From Atrichornis clamosus (taxonomy: Eukaryota; Chordata; Aves; Passeriformes; Menuridae), in contig WBMZ01009349.1 of assembly GCA_013400975.1 (NCBI GenBank), forward strand, positions 1 to 64,000: 64,000 bases of DNA, read 5' to 3'. Positions 13,236 through 64,000 of the stretch are shown piece after piece. Position 1 is the first letter of the stretch, and each line of letters opens with the position of its first letter. A program made the position numbers and the translations under genes. Under the pieces are notes generated by a model. That model was given only the letters and a program-made list of their open reading frames with translations. It was not told the DNA's origin and searched no databases.

Positions 13236-13345
13236 TGTCCTATTTCATAGACTAGGAACTGAATCCCAGAGCTAAAGTAACACATTCAATATCCCATTAT
13301 TCCAAAATGAAGTTAACTCTGTAGTTCCTGCCCCTGGCTAATGAT
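13236..13345 (+). repeat. Possible ancient MIR-like SINE remnant
   Basis: GTCCTATTTCATAGACTAGG, AACTGAATCCCAGAG and a later TAACTCTGTAGTTCCTG follow the order of MIR core words (cattttacagatgagg, aactgaggcacagag, the end block). Strongly diverged; recognised by eye. Confidence 0.3.
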
Positions 13346-14338
13346 CTGAGTAGTTGACATTCCTTTAGCTCTACTCTCCCTCATACAGAAAGAAAAAAAA
13401 TTGTCTCTCTCAGATAACTGAGTATCTTGGATCTGATGTACTATATGATACTGCTAAGATTAACACACACAATTTTACCATTCCAGAAGCTGACAGTTCC
13501 ATTCTTTACCCAGGTGGCAGGAGATGTGAACTGGGAAAAGGATTTTCTTTGCAATTTTCTTGCACTGAGAATTGTTCCAGAGTAATAAGAGCTACTCTTC
13601 TCTCTCTACAGAAATCTCACCCTGTTAAATTGATCTTGTGACAGCCGCATCCACATTTCAGCTACTACAGTGGGAAGTGCTGTAGGCAGGGCAACACCCC
13701 TGAGAGGAGAGCATTTCTCAGTTCATGGGATGTTGAAACGCATGTGAACTCTCCGTGCTCCAGCCAGCTTCTGAGCAATTTCCCTGCACCTCAGTCTGAT
13801 GTTGCACAGCCTCAGGAGTGCTTACTTCTCTTAGGAATGAAATCACTGCTGGTTTGAAAAAGAAGCAAAAGGGTTGCAGTGGAGAAGATAACTTGGTGAG
13901 TAAAAAGCAGCAGATGATAACTAACCCTAAAATTTCAGAGGCATCATTGACATGCATCTCAACATCTACAGTTTAAACTCAGTTTTAAAAACCACAAAAA
14001 CTTTTATATACATCCATGTAGAACAGTTTATGTTGCTCAAGCACCACGTCCCATTAATGAAGAAATAAAAATGCAAACCAGCTCCAGACAACCAGCACAC
14101 AAGTGAGCAAACTGCCCAATTGTGCCTTAATAAAGCTCCTTCCTCTCCCCTCCCTGCCTGCTGAAGTTCACTAGTTTTAGATGAGAGCTTGAAGTCACCA
14201 AAAGGCAGATTAATTTCAAAGCTTCACGGCCCTTTTCTTTTTTTTCTGAAATGCTGCTGAGAACCGAGAGCCAAACGAACAAACTCACCAAGAAAGGATA
14301 AAATGTTCACCCTGCCCAAAACAAAAATGCCTAGAACT

Positions 14339-14460
14339 TTCTCCCCTCCCTTCCTCCTTCCCTCCCTCCCCGCCTCCCTCCCCTCCCACAGTTCTCCCGC
14401 CTCCCGAGCCAGGGTTACCTAATTTCTACACAAGTACGCAGTTCCTATAAGCATCACTTT
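14339..14460 (+). promoter_or_regulatory. Putative SOD3 promoter: homopyrimidine tract plus TATA-like box
   Basis: A nearly pure C/T run on the + strand covers about 14339-14395 (repeats of CTCCC, TTCC and CCTCC). It is followed by a GC-richer stretch and a TATA-like CCTATAAGC at 14444-14452, ahead of the inferred first exon. Such tracts bind Sp1/KLF/MAZ-type factors and can form triplex DNA. The promoter role is inferred from position only. Confidence 0.4.
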
Positions 14461-14474
14461 CAAGCAGCTCTGGC

Positions 14475-14542
14475 TTTCTGTCTGATCACATCCTGCTTAA
14501 GGGGAGCAGAGGCGAAGAGCTACTACTGAGGGGTTCTGCAAG
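14475..14542 (+). other. SOD3: Probable SOD3 non-coding first exon, with the following 5'-UTR intron
   Basis: Inferred. A donor-like CAAG|GTAATC ends at 14542 and a pyrimidine-rich acceptor (CCTTTTGCAG) ends at 14997, leaving 16 nt of UTR before the SOD3 ATG. A 5'-UTR intron of 455 bp (14543-14997) would fit the known SOD3 layout of one coding exon preceded by non-coding exon(s). The start at about 14475 is a guess set about 30 nt after a TATA-like CCTATAAGC at 14444. No transcript evidence is available. Confidence 0.4.
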
Positions 14543-15013
14543 GTAATCAACTTGTTGGATTTTTACTTTTTGTTTCTAATGCCTAACTAGTGGTTAAGTA
14601 GATGGACCAAGAGAAAACTCCTGGCAAGCTGTCTTGCTGGAATTTATTGGAGGAGAAAAGCCTCAATACAAACTCAGAAATAGATTTAAGAATATTTTGG
14701 CTTGCTTGCTTCCTGCAGGGAAACAGAGGCAGTTTTTAAGATCAAGATGTTTTTACATTAAATATAAAATCACTAGAATTTCTTTTAGTCATGGGTGTCC
14801 ATCATATGTGTTTAAACACACATATGCATTCTGATTTAGTTTCAGTTCATCACATTAGACAGATTTAGCAAACAGCAGTCCACCGGGATCACGTTCCAGC
14901 TGTTTCACTCAGCTCCTCATCGTCTGCGTGTCCTTCTCTCCAGCCATACTGCTGCAAAATGCCTTGAATTCTTTGTACCTTCCTGTACCTTTTGCAGGCT
15001 CTAAATTGCCGAG

Positions 15014-15739
15014 ATGCTTCTGATTCTTTCTCTGGTCACTGGGCTCACCCTGTCTGCCTCTGGTGTCGTGACAGACAAAGAAACTGATCCACGCCAAGAG
15101 TCATTGCATGAAATACAGAAACAAGTGAACGACCTCTGGCAGAATTTGCTCTACCCAGTAACACGTGGTAATGAGACTGATGGGATGATTTACGCCACTT
15201 GTGAAATGAAGCCCAGCTCCAAAATAGACATGGACAAGCCACAAGTGACTGGACAAGTCTTATTCAGGCAGTATTACTCGTATGGAAGATTGGAAGCCAT
15301 TTTTTACTTGGATGGGTTTCCATTGGATAACAATCAATCTAGTAGAGCTATACACATCCACGAGCTTGGAGACCTCAGCAACGGCTGTGATTCTACAGGA
15401 GGACACTATAACCCTTTCAGAGTGAATCATCCTCGTCACCCAGGGGATTTTGGCAACTTTCTTCCTAAAGAAGGCAAAATCAGAAAATACAAAACAAATC
15501 TCTTTGCCACAATCTTTGGTCCGTATTCCATCATTGGCAGATCTGTTGTGATCCACGAGCAGGAAGATGATATGGGCAAGGGCAATAATAAGGCCAGTTT
15601 GGAAAATGGAAATGCTGGGAGACGTCTGGCTTGCTGTGTGATTGGGATAAGCAACAAGAACTTGTGGGAAGAGAAACTGCCTGAAGTTACGGACAAGAAG
15701 AAGAGAGGGCTCAACAAACGAACATACAACCAGGCTTAA
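15014..15739 (+). CDS. SOD3: Extracellular Cu/Zn superoxide dismutase, complete single-exon CDS
   Basis: Secreted enzyme that converts superoxide to peroxide and oxygen in the extracellular matrix. The 241-codon frame is close to the 240 residues of human SOD3. Residues 1-17 form a signal peptide (MLLILSLVTGLTLSASG). An amphipathic stretch at 28-47 matches the family's N-terminal oligomerisation helix. The Cu/Zn-SOD fold follows: copper ligands H114, H116, H131, H181; zinc ligands H131, H139, H142, D145; active-site R204; disulfide pair C125-C207. Sequons lie at N53 (NET) and N107 (NQS); N107 sits where human SOD3 is glycosylated, just before RAIHIHELGD. The C-terminus carries KKKRGLNKR, a looser basic cluster than the human heparin-binding tail. 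The ATG was chosen because it starts the signal peptide and lies 16 nt after a likely 5'-UTR splice acceptor. All catalytic residues are intact. The identification is from family knowledge; no search was run. Confidence 0.97.
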   Translation: MLLILSLVTGLTLSASGVVTDKETDPRQESLHEIQKQVNDLWQNLLYPVTRGNETDGMIYATCEMKPSSKIDMDKPQVTGQVLFRQYYSYGRLEAIFYLDGFPLDNNQSSRAIHIHELGDLSNGCDSTGGHYNPFRVNHPRHPGDFGNFLPKEGKIRKYKTNLFATIFGPYSIIGRSVVIHEQEDDMGKGNNKASLENGNAGRRLACCVIGISNKNLWEEKLPEVTDKKKRGLNKRTYNQA

Positions 15740-15922
15740 GTGAAGTCCAAAATGCCAGCTACAGCCTGGGCAGCACAAAGTAACTTGGGCTGTGCTGTTG
15801 GCCACTAAGATATATGGCTAATGGATTCCTGTTTCCATTCACTTGCTCCTCTATTAAATGCTTATCACTTTTGTAGAGCCTCCTTTCTGTAAGCACATCA
15901 ATAAAATCAGCATCAACTCAAC
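15740..15922 (+). other. SOD3: SOD3 3' UTR
   Basis: Sequence between the SOD3 TAA and the probable cleavage site. It is about 180 nt long, has no further reading frame of note, and ends about 17 nt after the AATAAA at 15900. A short 3' UTR is inferred; a longer form using later signals cannot be excluded. Confidence 0.6.
15900..15905 (+). promoter_or_regulatory. SOD3 polyadenylation signal (AATAAA)
   Basis: Canonical AATAAA about 160 nt after the SOD3 stop codon, followed at 15926-15938 by a GT-rich stretch (GTGATGTGTTTTC) in the usual place for a downstream element. Cleavage is expected near 15920. Confidence 0.75.
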
Positions 15923-16599
15923 ACTGTGATGTGTTTTCTTGAGGAAAAAAGATTCCCTTTTATGCAGTTTGGGAGTTGAATGCATGTAAGTAAGAGTACT
16001 GATGGATATGGTGAGTTGGCTAAAGAGTTTGTGTGCTCTAAGGGTCTCTTAAGGGATCATTAGTTGGATACTAAAGGAAAAAAGTAAGAATTTCCCTCTC
16101 ATTAGACACTATTCTGTAGTTAGGTGCAAACCTGAAAAGCAAAAAGGTCTCTTTGCTATTAACAGTGTTGGGTTGCAACACCTCGGTAATGGACTTCCCC
16201 TAGAAATGAGGGAAAGAACAGAAATTTCTGTGTTGAACTTTAGATCCATGACGTTACTCTACTTGTATAAGTCTCCAGTTTGTGCTTGGTAGTAACAAAG
16301 TTGTATACAAGAGTTATAATGCTGCTTAAACAATGGTGATAAAGTTAGCAGACCAGAGATAAATATTATTTTCAAAGCCAAAAAATCTGAGTGTTATTTC
16401 ATACAAAACTGTAGGAAGTAAGTCAGTTTAGGCTGGGAGAAGTGGCAGTGAAAAGATTTAAGATAATTTTCAGACTTAAAACTCTAGCTCAATAAGGCTT
16501 TACTTTTTTAATTTAACACAACTGCATGAGAATATTAAAACACCATGCCATGGCTATCATTCATCTGCTACTGAGAAGAGAAAAGGAAACAAGCAGGTA
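15923..16599. other. Convergent gap between SOD3 and CCDC149
   Basis: AT-rich sequence between the probable 3' ends of the two genes. No reading frame, repeat family or RNA gene was recognised. Its limits depend on the two inferred polyadenylation sites. Confidence 0.4.
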
Positions 16600-16622
16600 G
16601 AACAAGTGTATCAGGAAATGTT

Positions 16623-16647
16623 TTTATTAAAGATGACAAAGTTTATT
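16623..16647 (-). promoter_or_regulatory. Candidate distal polyadenylation signals for CCDC149
   Basis: Two AATAAA hexamers on the - strand (16642-16647 and 16623-16628) lie about 3.5 kb past the CCDC149 stop. Downstream sequence on that strand is T- and GT-rich. These are the last clustered signals before the SOD3 end, which is why they were chosen; usage is not shown. Confidence 0.4.
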
Positions 16648-19225
16648 AATATAGTTTAACCATGTTGTGCTGTTAATCCAGGCAGCAACAAAGGAGTGGT
16701 TTGCAAATAAATTAAACTGCATAATTTAGAAAGCAAATTTCAAAACAAAATGCTATCTTTTAGAAATGCAGCAGATTTTCAACTTAATCTCAATTAAGAA
16801 TTTGAAATACTTTCCTGAGCTCATAGGGATTAAAGAAATTCCACTGTCTTTATTATACAAATTCCCATATGCTTAAAAATAGTCTCACATAGAAAACAAG
16901 CAGCATTCTAAAAGATGCTTCTTAATCTGTCATTTTCACACACTTATTTTACAAATTCAGTGAACATTGTTTTTCCAATAATCACAACATCATACTTTTC
17001 AAATGAAATCCTTCTCATAGATAATGCATGATTTTACTTTTAGATGAGACAACCTCCTTAAAACCCGTTTGTGAAATGCAGCTTCTCCATAATCCTGCCA
17101 CAACATTTCATTCCCAGTTTGCTTCCCCAAAGCCCAACACCAAAAAGGTGTATATGTCTGGTCGTGATTTCTCCACTTCTGTAGAAGTAGGAAAAGGGAA
17201 CACAAGGCTTAAAAAACAAAAAAAACCCCAAAAGATAACAATAAACAAAACCACTCCCCCAAATCTAAGGTAGTGTTGATTCCACAACAAAACATTAGTT
17301 AAATTTACTGGGAAAAAAATTAAATCATTGTTCTTATAGCACAATGATATCAATTAAAGCAATATCCGAGGAAGATACTGACAAGAATATTTAATTACTT
17401 ATCACCTAGTGCAATCATGCCTTACTTTTAAAGTCTCCTGGCTTTGAAGTCTTGTGTTCTTGGGAGAAGGCTAAAGATGTATCTAGAATACACATTTGCT
17501 AGAGCAGAAAGCAGAGGGGCAGTATTGCAGCGGTGGCATCACACTGAAAATGAGGTTTTCAGAGATCTATGTATCTTACTGGAATTTAGTGATTGCAAAG
17601 ATATAAAAATGGCATCTAAGAGGGAGAATGGTGTGAAGACAATTACCAAGATGCCCTAATTGTTGGGTTGTACATCACTGTGCTCTCACAGAACTGACAC
17701 ACTGAAAAGAAACAACCAATGAGACACTAAAAAGCTGTTGATCCAGCACTGCTTCTACCTTACACCAAGCTCTTCTTTAAATAATAGCATTAACTGGCTG
17801 TTAAGGGACCGTGAGCAAAATGCTCATTCACACATCTCTAGGTCAGGAAAGACTCAGGACAGAGAAACAGAAAAAGACCCTCAACATTTCTGAGTTCAAC
17901 TATGTGAAATCTTGACCTTCTTATTTGCTTGCTTCAGTTCTGACTGCATCGATATTTAGCTCTGTGCAGGATTAGTCAATGAAAGATGGAAAAAGTACAT
18001 CTCAAATAAAATGCCACTACATGTGACATTCAGGCATTAGAGGAAAAAATCCTGCCACACTCTCCTGGAGATTTTCGTTTCTACAGCTATTTCTCTTCTG
18101 ACTGTCACAAAAATGAGTCAATAATGCAGTTGGTTACAGTTACTGGGAACAGCTTAACACTTTTTCAAACACTTAAACTCTTCTTGTTTATTTTCAGGTA
18201 ATGAGGAATTTAAATGGTGATCAGGATAACAAAATAAATACTTTTTCCTGCTTCATGTCCCTAATAAGCTTAAATATTCAGGTAATTTTCATTCCTATGG
18301 ACTGCTGCTTAACATCAGTGGAATGCTGCAATGTCCAATTACCCTCAAAGACAAATAAATATATATGAGGAGCACTGTAAGTATGGCTTTATGGCCTGCA
18401 GACACTGAAAGGGTTACACAAATGCACCTGCCAGGGAAAACACGTGAGAACAGAGACAAGCCACATTTTTCACCTTCCAACTATCACTCCTTATATTTAT
18501 ATGTAATAATTTACATACAGCCTTTCTTCTGCTGAATACAAACCGCTCATAGACCCTGACACCTTGATTGTGGCAGCACCTGCTAGCTCATCTTACCCAT
18601 ACAGAAGAGTTTGTCAGTACTGTTAATATAAACTCTCTTTATTCAGTAGCTGACAAGTGGGCTGTAAAAACTTGCAGCTGGCAGTTATTTGTCAAAGAAG
18701 TACTCAATCTGGGAGGGATTTTCCTTTTTATTAGTAGTATTTTATTAAATTTGCTTTAATTCTCTCTGATCGGTTTCAAGTTCTAGGAGTGAGAAATGAA
18801 CATTTACAGACAATTAGGTCCCAAGCCAGCAGAAAAATTGCCTTGACGGCTGCTGGCCCATAGAAGCTCCACAGCTGGAGAGACCATTCCTTGTGCCACA
18901 AGCAGGAGAGGAAAGACCTGCCTCCCCTTCTCCAACAGCTGCTAACTTCAATGTTAAGCATTCCCTCGTTGCTGCCTTCCTAGAAGCAGAGTGGCACAGC
19001 TCCAGCATCAGGACCAAGCTAGGGAATGACACAGCAGTCTCCCTTTCTACCCAGTTATTACAGGAATGTTTTTCTATGACTAAACACCTTCAAGAGAAGA
19101 AGTTTAAGAAAGTGGCAACAATGCAAATAATCCTTCTATCATATAACAGCCTGGTGAAATGAGGAGGAAAGGAAGAGTAATCCTTAATTCCAAATAATAA
19201 GAAAATAAAAAAGACATAGATTCCT

Positions 19226-19515
19226 TTAGAAAGGAGAGCACAGGTGGAGTAGGCTGAAACCTACCCCGTTAACTAGGCCCCAGGGCTGTTCCAGCTCCTG
19301 TAAGTTGAGGAATGCAATTCCAGTAACTGACAGAGCCAAGTAGCTAGACAGGGCATCACTGGTTCTCCTCTTGCTGTCTTCTTTGCCTTGGAACAACATT
19401 GCTGTTTGTTTCAGTAAGACTTCTGGCTTCTCTGATGATGTTTCCTTCAGAGCTTCATTAAATTGGGTTCTCAGTATCTGGTGAAATGTAACTCCCTTCA
19501 TTTTCATGAGATGAG
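19226..19515 (-). CDS. Putative alternative terminal coding exon, downstream of the CCDC149 stop
   Basis: Unrecognised product, uncertain. The - strand is open here and its composition looks coding (CTG-rich leucines, hydrophilic and helical), unlike the AT-rich surroundings. A strong acceptor (TTTCCTTTCCTCTCCCAG) ends just before 19515. Reading from it gives a frame beginning CT CAT CTC ATG, which needs one base from the previous exon. That is the phase left by the CCDC149 exons at 25435-25542 and 30596-30672. The exon would add about 96 residues (after HLMKMKG, then VTFHQILRTQFNEAL) and stop at 19226. An alternative donor-like GGG|GTAGGT lies at 19264. It could also be 3' UTR, an exon of another transcript or a decayed gene. 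I know of no family that matches. Confidence 0.3.
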
Positions 19516-20141
19516 CTGGGAGAGGAAAGGAAAAATTTTGTACAGTTGACAAAATATAAACGTATAAAGGCTTGTAATGAGAGAACCATATACATGCAGG
19601 GATGGTTTTCAGAAACTTCCTGCAAGGGAAAAGTGATCTTATTCTAAGGATGTAATTACAGTCACTATACATAAAGAGAAACAGCACACAGTCTGAGAAA
19701 GAAGCTAAAGCTCACAGCCTTAAGATGCTTCTCAATTTATCACTCCAGATTTTTCATCCTTGAGAGACACTTCTCACCATTAAAATACAGTCCAGCAGTA
19801 GGACCATACATGTCACAGAAGCCTAGTGATAACCACATAAATCATTATCACTGGCCTTTTTGCTACACTAATGTAAATTACATCATTCTATGTGGAAACT
19901 TCAAATCATTACAAAAACCCAACATGACTAAACCTCATCACTAATTCTTTCCCTCAGGTAATTTACAGTTTTGGTACACTACAGCCAGAGCTAACAGAAA
20001 AACATCTTTTTTAAAGAGTTATTAACAGTTCCGTGTAAAATAATCAACCCTACAGCACACTATTTCACTGATCGTATCTGCAACAGCACAGACACTGCAA
20101 AAGGATTACAGTGAGACGCTCGAGGGCCTGGATTTCGTACC

Positions 20142-60028
<39,887 letters not shown>

Positions 60029-63000
60029 CTGCAGAGAAGAAAAAAAATATACACATAACAAGACATTTCTCCCCCAGCCAGTACTGGACACAGGAGGCTC
60101 AAGTTCTTCTCAGGAAAGCTGGAGGAAAGCTCTGCACAAGATCGAAGTCTGCGACAAGTCATCTTAGCTTATTAATAACAATCACGGGGAAGATATCTTG
60201 TCTAGGAAGCCTGAAATCCATTTGTAAGGCCACATGTTCACCTGACCACGGTGAGTTAGAAAAATTTTCCAGTTTATTATTTTTGAGTTTAACATGTTTT
60301 TCCTCATACGCAACAGTATGAGGAACCTTGCAATTTGACCTTGGAATTTGACCTGGGAGGGCTGCTAGAAGGAAGAAGCATTTGCAAACTCCCTTTTCTA
60401 TGTGTGTTCACAATACCCAGGACTCAGGTAGCAACCAATCCTTCCCACTTCACTTCCCACTGCTGTCTTTCTCCCCACCACCAGCAATGTCCTCTGGGCT
60501 CAGCTTCCTATCTGGACACTGAAATGGGACCATGTTACAGCAGAAGGGGTAGAATGAGTGGTAACCAAAATTAAGCTCAACTCTGAAACAATTACAGTGT
60601 GATACCCTAACAGGTACAAGAAACAGGTAAAAGAAACTTAATTACACTGGGATACTACAGGCACATGCTTGTTGAGGTAAAAGAATAGGAAATAATGCAG
60701 GAATGCTGCGAACACCTAAATGGGGAGGGAAGGCAGAGGTGAGCCTTTCTCTGCAGCCACCACCTCTCGTGTAGGGCTCATGCAGCAAGCAAAGCAGAAC
60801 TTGCAAACCTTAGCTGTCCTGCATTAGTCTGATCTGCTTCACTGCCTTTCCCCATTGAGAGGAAGAGGAACGTGTATGTCATCCTCAATGTTACCTATCA
60901 GAACCTTCAGATAACTTTTCACTTAACATGATGTTTGGTCAGCAGATTCCCATTACCCATCACTTGACACTGCTCATGTTAAAGTATATATTTCTATTTC
61001 TGATGTTACTGACATAAGACATGGCTCTAAATACTTTCTGAATGTGCTCTACTAGAGACCAAATACCACAGCAGTCATGAAAACAATTTATAGTTTCATT
61101 ATATCCTCTGACAAGAATACTTTGTCATTATGGGCTCTTGCACAAAGCAAGAACATCAGCACTTCCACACTGTTCAAGTCAGTGTTGTTCTTTGGGACAA
61201 AAATCATTATTCGTATGTACTACCTGCTTGGAATTAACTTTGTTAACTTCAATTTCAAGTCAATGAGAAAGGGAAAAGTGAATTTGGTATATCAGTACAG
61301 CCAACCTTTTCCAAAAATGGTAAATGCTTAGTTGCAAAAAAGTGGGAAGGGAATGAGAAAAGCAGTTCCAAGAAGGATTTGAACTCTCAAAAAGGACACT
61401 TCCACCTTGGATTAATTTTATTTCTGGCAATACTGAAGTTGAAATCCTGCCATAAATTTTCTGGATTATGATGCCTTGGCATCAACAAAGGCAAGTGTAC
61501 CTATGTACTTATGTCCTTACTGATACCTCACACAAATGTCAAATCCCCTGATAAAGCACTGAAAGGTATGAGAAGCTAAACTTTAATATTGTCAGCAAGT
61601 GATTACAGTGACACAGTAAACTGCTTCAAACTTGATAAAATAATTCCTTCCCTTACAGTGAAATATTTGTCAATCTCTCTTCTTTTTTTTCCCAGTTTCA
61701 TCCCATGTCTTAGTAATTCTAAAATATACCTTTGCTAAATTGTTTTTAAATACTAACAATCTGATAGAGTAATTGCAAATAAAAATGAGTAAAAGCAAGC
61801 CTAACCATCACTTTAAAAAAAAAACCCAAACAGCCTAAAGCCCTTAACCAAGTAGGTTGTCCCATTCCCTTAACAGGAAGAATTTCAGGAAGAATGAAGC
61901 TGGCCTATCCAGCCAACACCTATGTGGAGCAGAACAGCCTATACAATGCACACAATGGAAGTGGAAAGAAGCCAAACATCTCGCCTTAGACACCCACAGC
62001 ACCTGCTGGTGCATCTGAGCCTTGCCTCAAGTGCTGGTGTGTGAAACAGTGCGTGAGAGTGGGAAGTGAACCAGAGCATGTGGATCAGACTGTAAAACCC
62101 AGTACGTACCAGGCAGGAAATACGGACCTAGCCCCAAACAGATGTCGCTTCTGCCACGAGTCACGGCCCTCCACAAAGGACACTCAGAGCATACCAGAAG
62201 GCTTCACCTTTCACAGCACTGCTGGCAGGGGCAGGGGAATCCTCCACTACCTATTAGGCTGAGGATAATGAACCATAAACAGATTGTGGGGACAGTAATG
62301 TTCAGGGTCTAAAATAACAGAAATAACGATGGCCTCCTTGTTTAAATTATATTTCCACTTGATGAATTATATACTGATGAAGTTGGCATCTCTCCTCAAT
62401 GTACTGTTTGGATTTTACTATAAAAATGACCACATAAAAGGCTTTTTGAAGTAATTGACTTTCCCAAATAAATAGAATAAAACCAGTAATAACATAATAA
62501 CTTGTTTCCATGGGCTTATGGTACAAGAAACAATAAAGCCACAACATTTCTGTGGAATCTGAATATTCAACAGAGCTATGTTTGCAGTTCCCATTACCAT
62601 TACGGAAGGAAAACCAATTTTACAAAGACAGACCTCAAAGAGGTTATTCAATATATATGTTTCTGAATGTTAAAAAACAATGTAGCAATAACGGCCATAA
62701 ACTGACCGAACAACTGTACACCAGAACTGGGTTCTACTCGGGAAAATAACTGAGTCCCATCAACAATTTCCCTTATATGGATAAATAAGTGCAATAAAAT
62801 TGATATGCTGTCAAAGAGAACATAGGAGTGTGACAAGTCTTTTTGGAGCAATAAAAGCAATAAGGCAAATTTTCTCAGTCTGAAAAAAGTATTCAGTAGA
62901 TGCTTCTGGCATTCACTCATACAGAGATTTCTTCCTCAGCAACTGAAGGAAAGCCTACATCTCATGTACTCATCTCATGTCTATCAGTGAAACAAACAAG

Positions 63001-64000
63001 TAAATTCTGTTATGAACTATAGTTACTATGAAATATTTGTATTGTCTTTTGTTTCTTTTTAATTATTGGCACAAAATAATCTATGAATTTAAAAAACAAA
63101 GTTAAACAAGAACCAGCTTCTATACTTTCAATCTAAAAGCCAGAACACACAACTTTTCATATCTGTCTAGTGACTTTTATCTACCAATTTGCTGTTATCT
63201 GCAATAAAGTAAATTATAATTGCTACAAGGAAGATCATAATAATTAAAGGAATATATATGACATCCTACATTACTGCCTGAACTGCTTTATAGCCAGATT
63301 ACTTCTTTGATGAAATTGAGTAAAAAGAGACTGGCATTACAGGAGAGTGTAACTGTTCCAAGGTGACCCTCTACATCGAACACTTACTATTTGTCCATTG
63401 CTATTTTTAGTGACAAATCTGGGTAGATCTCATTAATGACGCTGTAGACATGGTCTAATAATCTGATGAAGCTGGGACACTGTCAAGGTTTCAGACTTCC
63501 TTTTTTTAAACCAACAAACACACTGAATTCCTATCAGAATTTTTTAAAAATTTATACAAATTACTGGCTTATACTTTGGTATTTAATGGCAATTAATGTC
63601 AAGGAAAACATCTAATTTTCTGAGAGTAAAAATAGAGATACTATCTCCAAACTGCTTTGGAATCACTGTGGATCATATTCTGTGTCCTCCTGACACTCCA
63701 GGGCCTTGTGTGCTGAAGGGCTGCTACATTACATTGGGCCTTGAAACCTATCATCCACCATGCTCTCTGAGAAACCATGAACTCGACTCACCATTTTTAA
63801 CAAGAGATCCAACTGTTACCAAACTGCCTTAAGTTTTATCAAATGTCTCCTAACTGTACTCTTGGAGACAATTTTGTTGTGGAAACTGAAGAGTCACAAA
63901 ATGCCCTGTAATCTCACTACGTGGGATGTTTGATGACTATGTTTCAGTGATGTTGCTCCCCTTTGCCTTCAGATTAAACTGTTAACTTATCTGAAAGAGT
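60029..64000 (-). other. CCDC149 intron running off the window
   Basis: No further CCDC149 exon, CpG island or promoter was found, so the first exon(s) must lie beyond 64000. There is a hairpin at 60300-60325 and a GC-richer patch at about 61880-62260 of unknown nature. Confidence 0.7.
60300..60325. repeat. Inverted repeat, 10-bp arms, 6-nt loop
   Basis: TTCCTCATAC, GCAACA, GTATGAGGAA. The arms are perfect. Located within an intron with no known role. Confidence 0.85.

Larger units (their letters stand above)
9701..14338. other. Intergenic DNA upstream of SOD3
   Basis: No gene recognised. It holds a GC-rich stretch at about 10970-11500 with a minisatellite (11166-11280) and a weak MIR-like remnant near 13236-13345. 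Any distal SOD3 enhancers would lie here but cannot be told by eye. Confidence 0.5.
16600..20141 (-). other. CCDC149: Probable CCDC149 3' UTR, long form
   Basis: The - strand continues downstream of the CCDC149 stop without another recognised gene. The most distal clustered signals are AATAAA on the - strand at 16642-16647 and 16623-16628, followed by a T/GT-rich stretch near 16590-16610. Several nearer AATAAA hexamers exist (around 16849, 18190, 18638 and 18728), so the real end may be closer to the stop. The long form would leave under 700 bp between the convergent SOD3 and CCDC149 ends. The block may instead contain an alternative coding exon at 19226-19515. Confidence 0.4.

Noticed and set aside
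15260..15805. 181-codon open frame on the - strand opposite SOD3
   Set aside because: Shadow of the SOD3 coding sequence; the + strand frame has all catalytic residues.

Overview
The window is vertebrate nuclear DNA and almost certainly avian. It is AT-rich, its genes are split by GT-AG introns, and its mobile elements are CR1 LINE pieces plus solo LTRs of a family typical of neoavian birds. Nothing prokaryotic, phage-like or CRISPR-like was seen.

Two protein-coding genes are supported, arranged tail to tail. SOD3 (extracellular Cu/Zn superoxide dismutase) lies on the + strand at 15014-15739 as one intact coding exon of 241 codons, with a probable non-coding first exon near 14475-14542. CCDC149 (coiled-coil domain-containing protein 149) lies on the - strand from 60028 down to 20142. 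I rebuilt eleven coding exons by hand. All have GT-AG borders and their phases add up to exactly 556 codons plus a stop. The first coding exon(s), 5' UTR and promoter lie beyond 64000. From memory, SOD3 next to CCDC149 is also the human 4p15.2 order, with DHX15 on the far side of SOD3, so bases 1-14400 would be SOD3-DHX15 intergenic DNA.

Layout: 1-14400 is intergenic (CR1 3' end at 4036-4287, old LTR at 4843-5369, ancient CR1 coding relic near 9085-9700, minisatellite at 11166-11280). Next come a homopyrimidine tract at 14339-14395, the SOD3 promoter and first exon, then SOD3. From 15740 to 20141 lie the SOD3 3' UTR, a short convergent gap and the probable long CCDC149 3' UTR. From 20142 to 60028 are the CCDC149 exons and introns; the largest intron (48358-59224) holds most of the CR1 pieces and a younger solo LTR. 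From 60029 to 64000 is the next CCDC149 intron.

No dramatic new system is evident. The best lead is a possible unannotated alternative last exon of CCDC149 at 19226-19515 (-): an open frame with coding-like composition, a very strong acceptor, and a phase that matches the upstream exons. Other points are an in-frame CAGCAG tandem acceptor at the last CCDC149 exon, and two single-N positions each flanked by duplicated sequence, which look like assembly joins.
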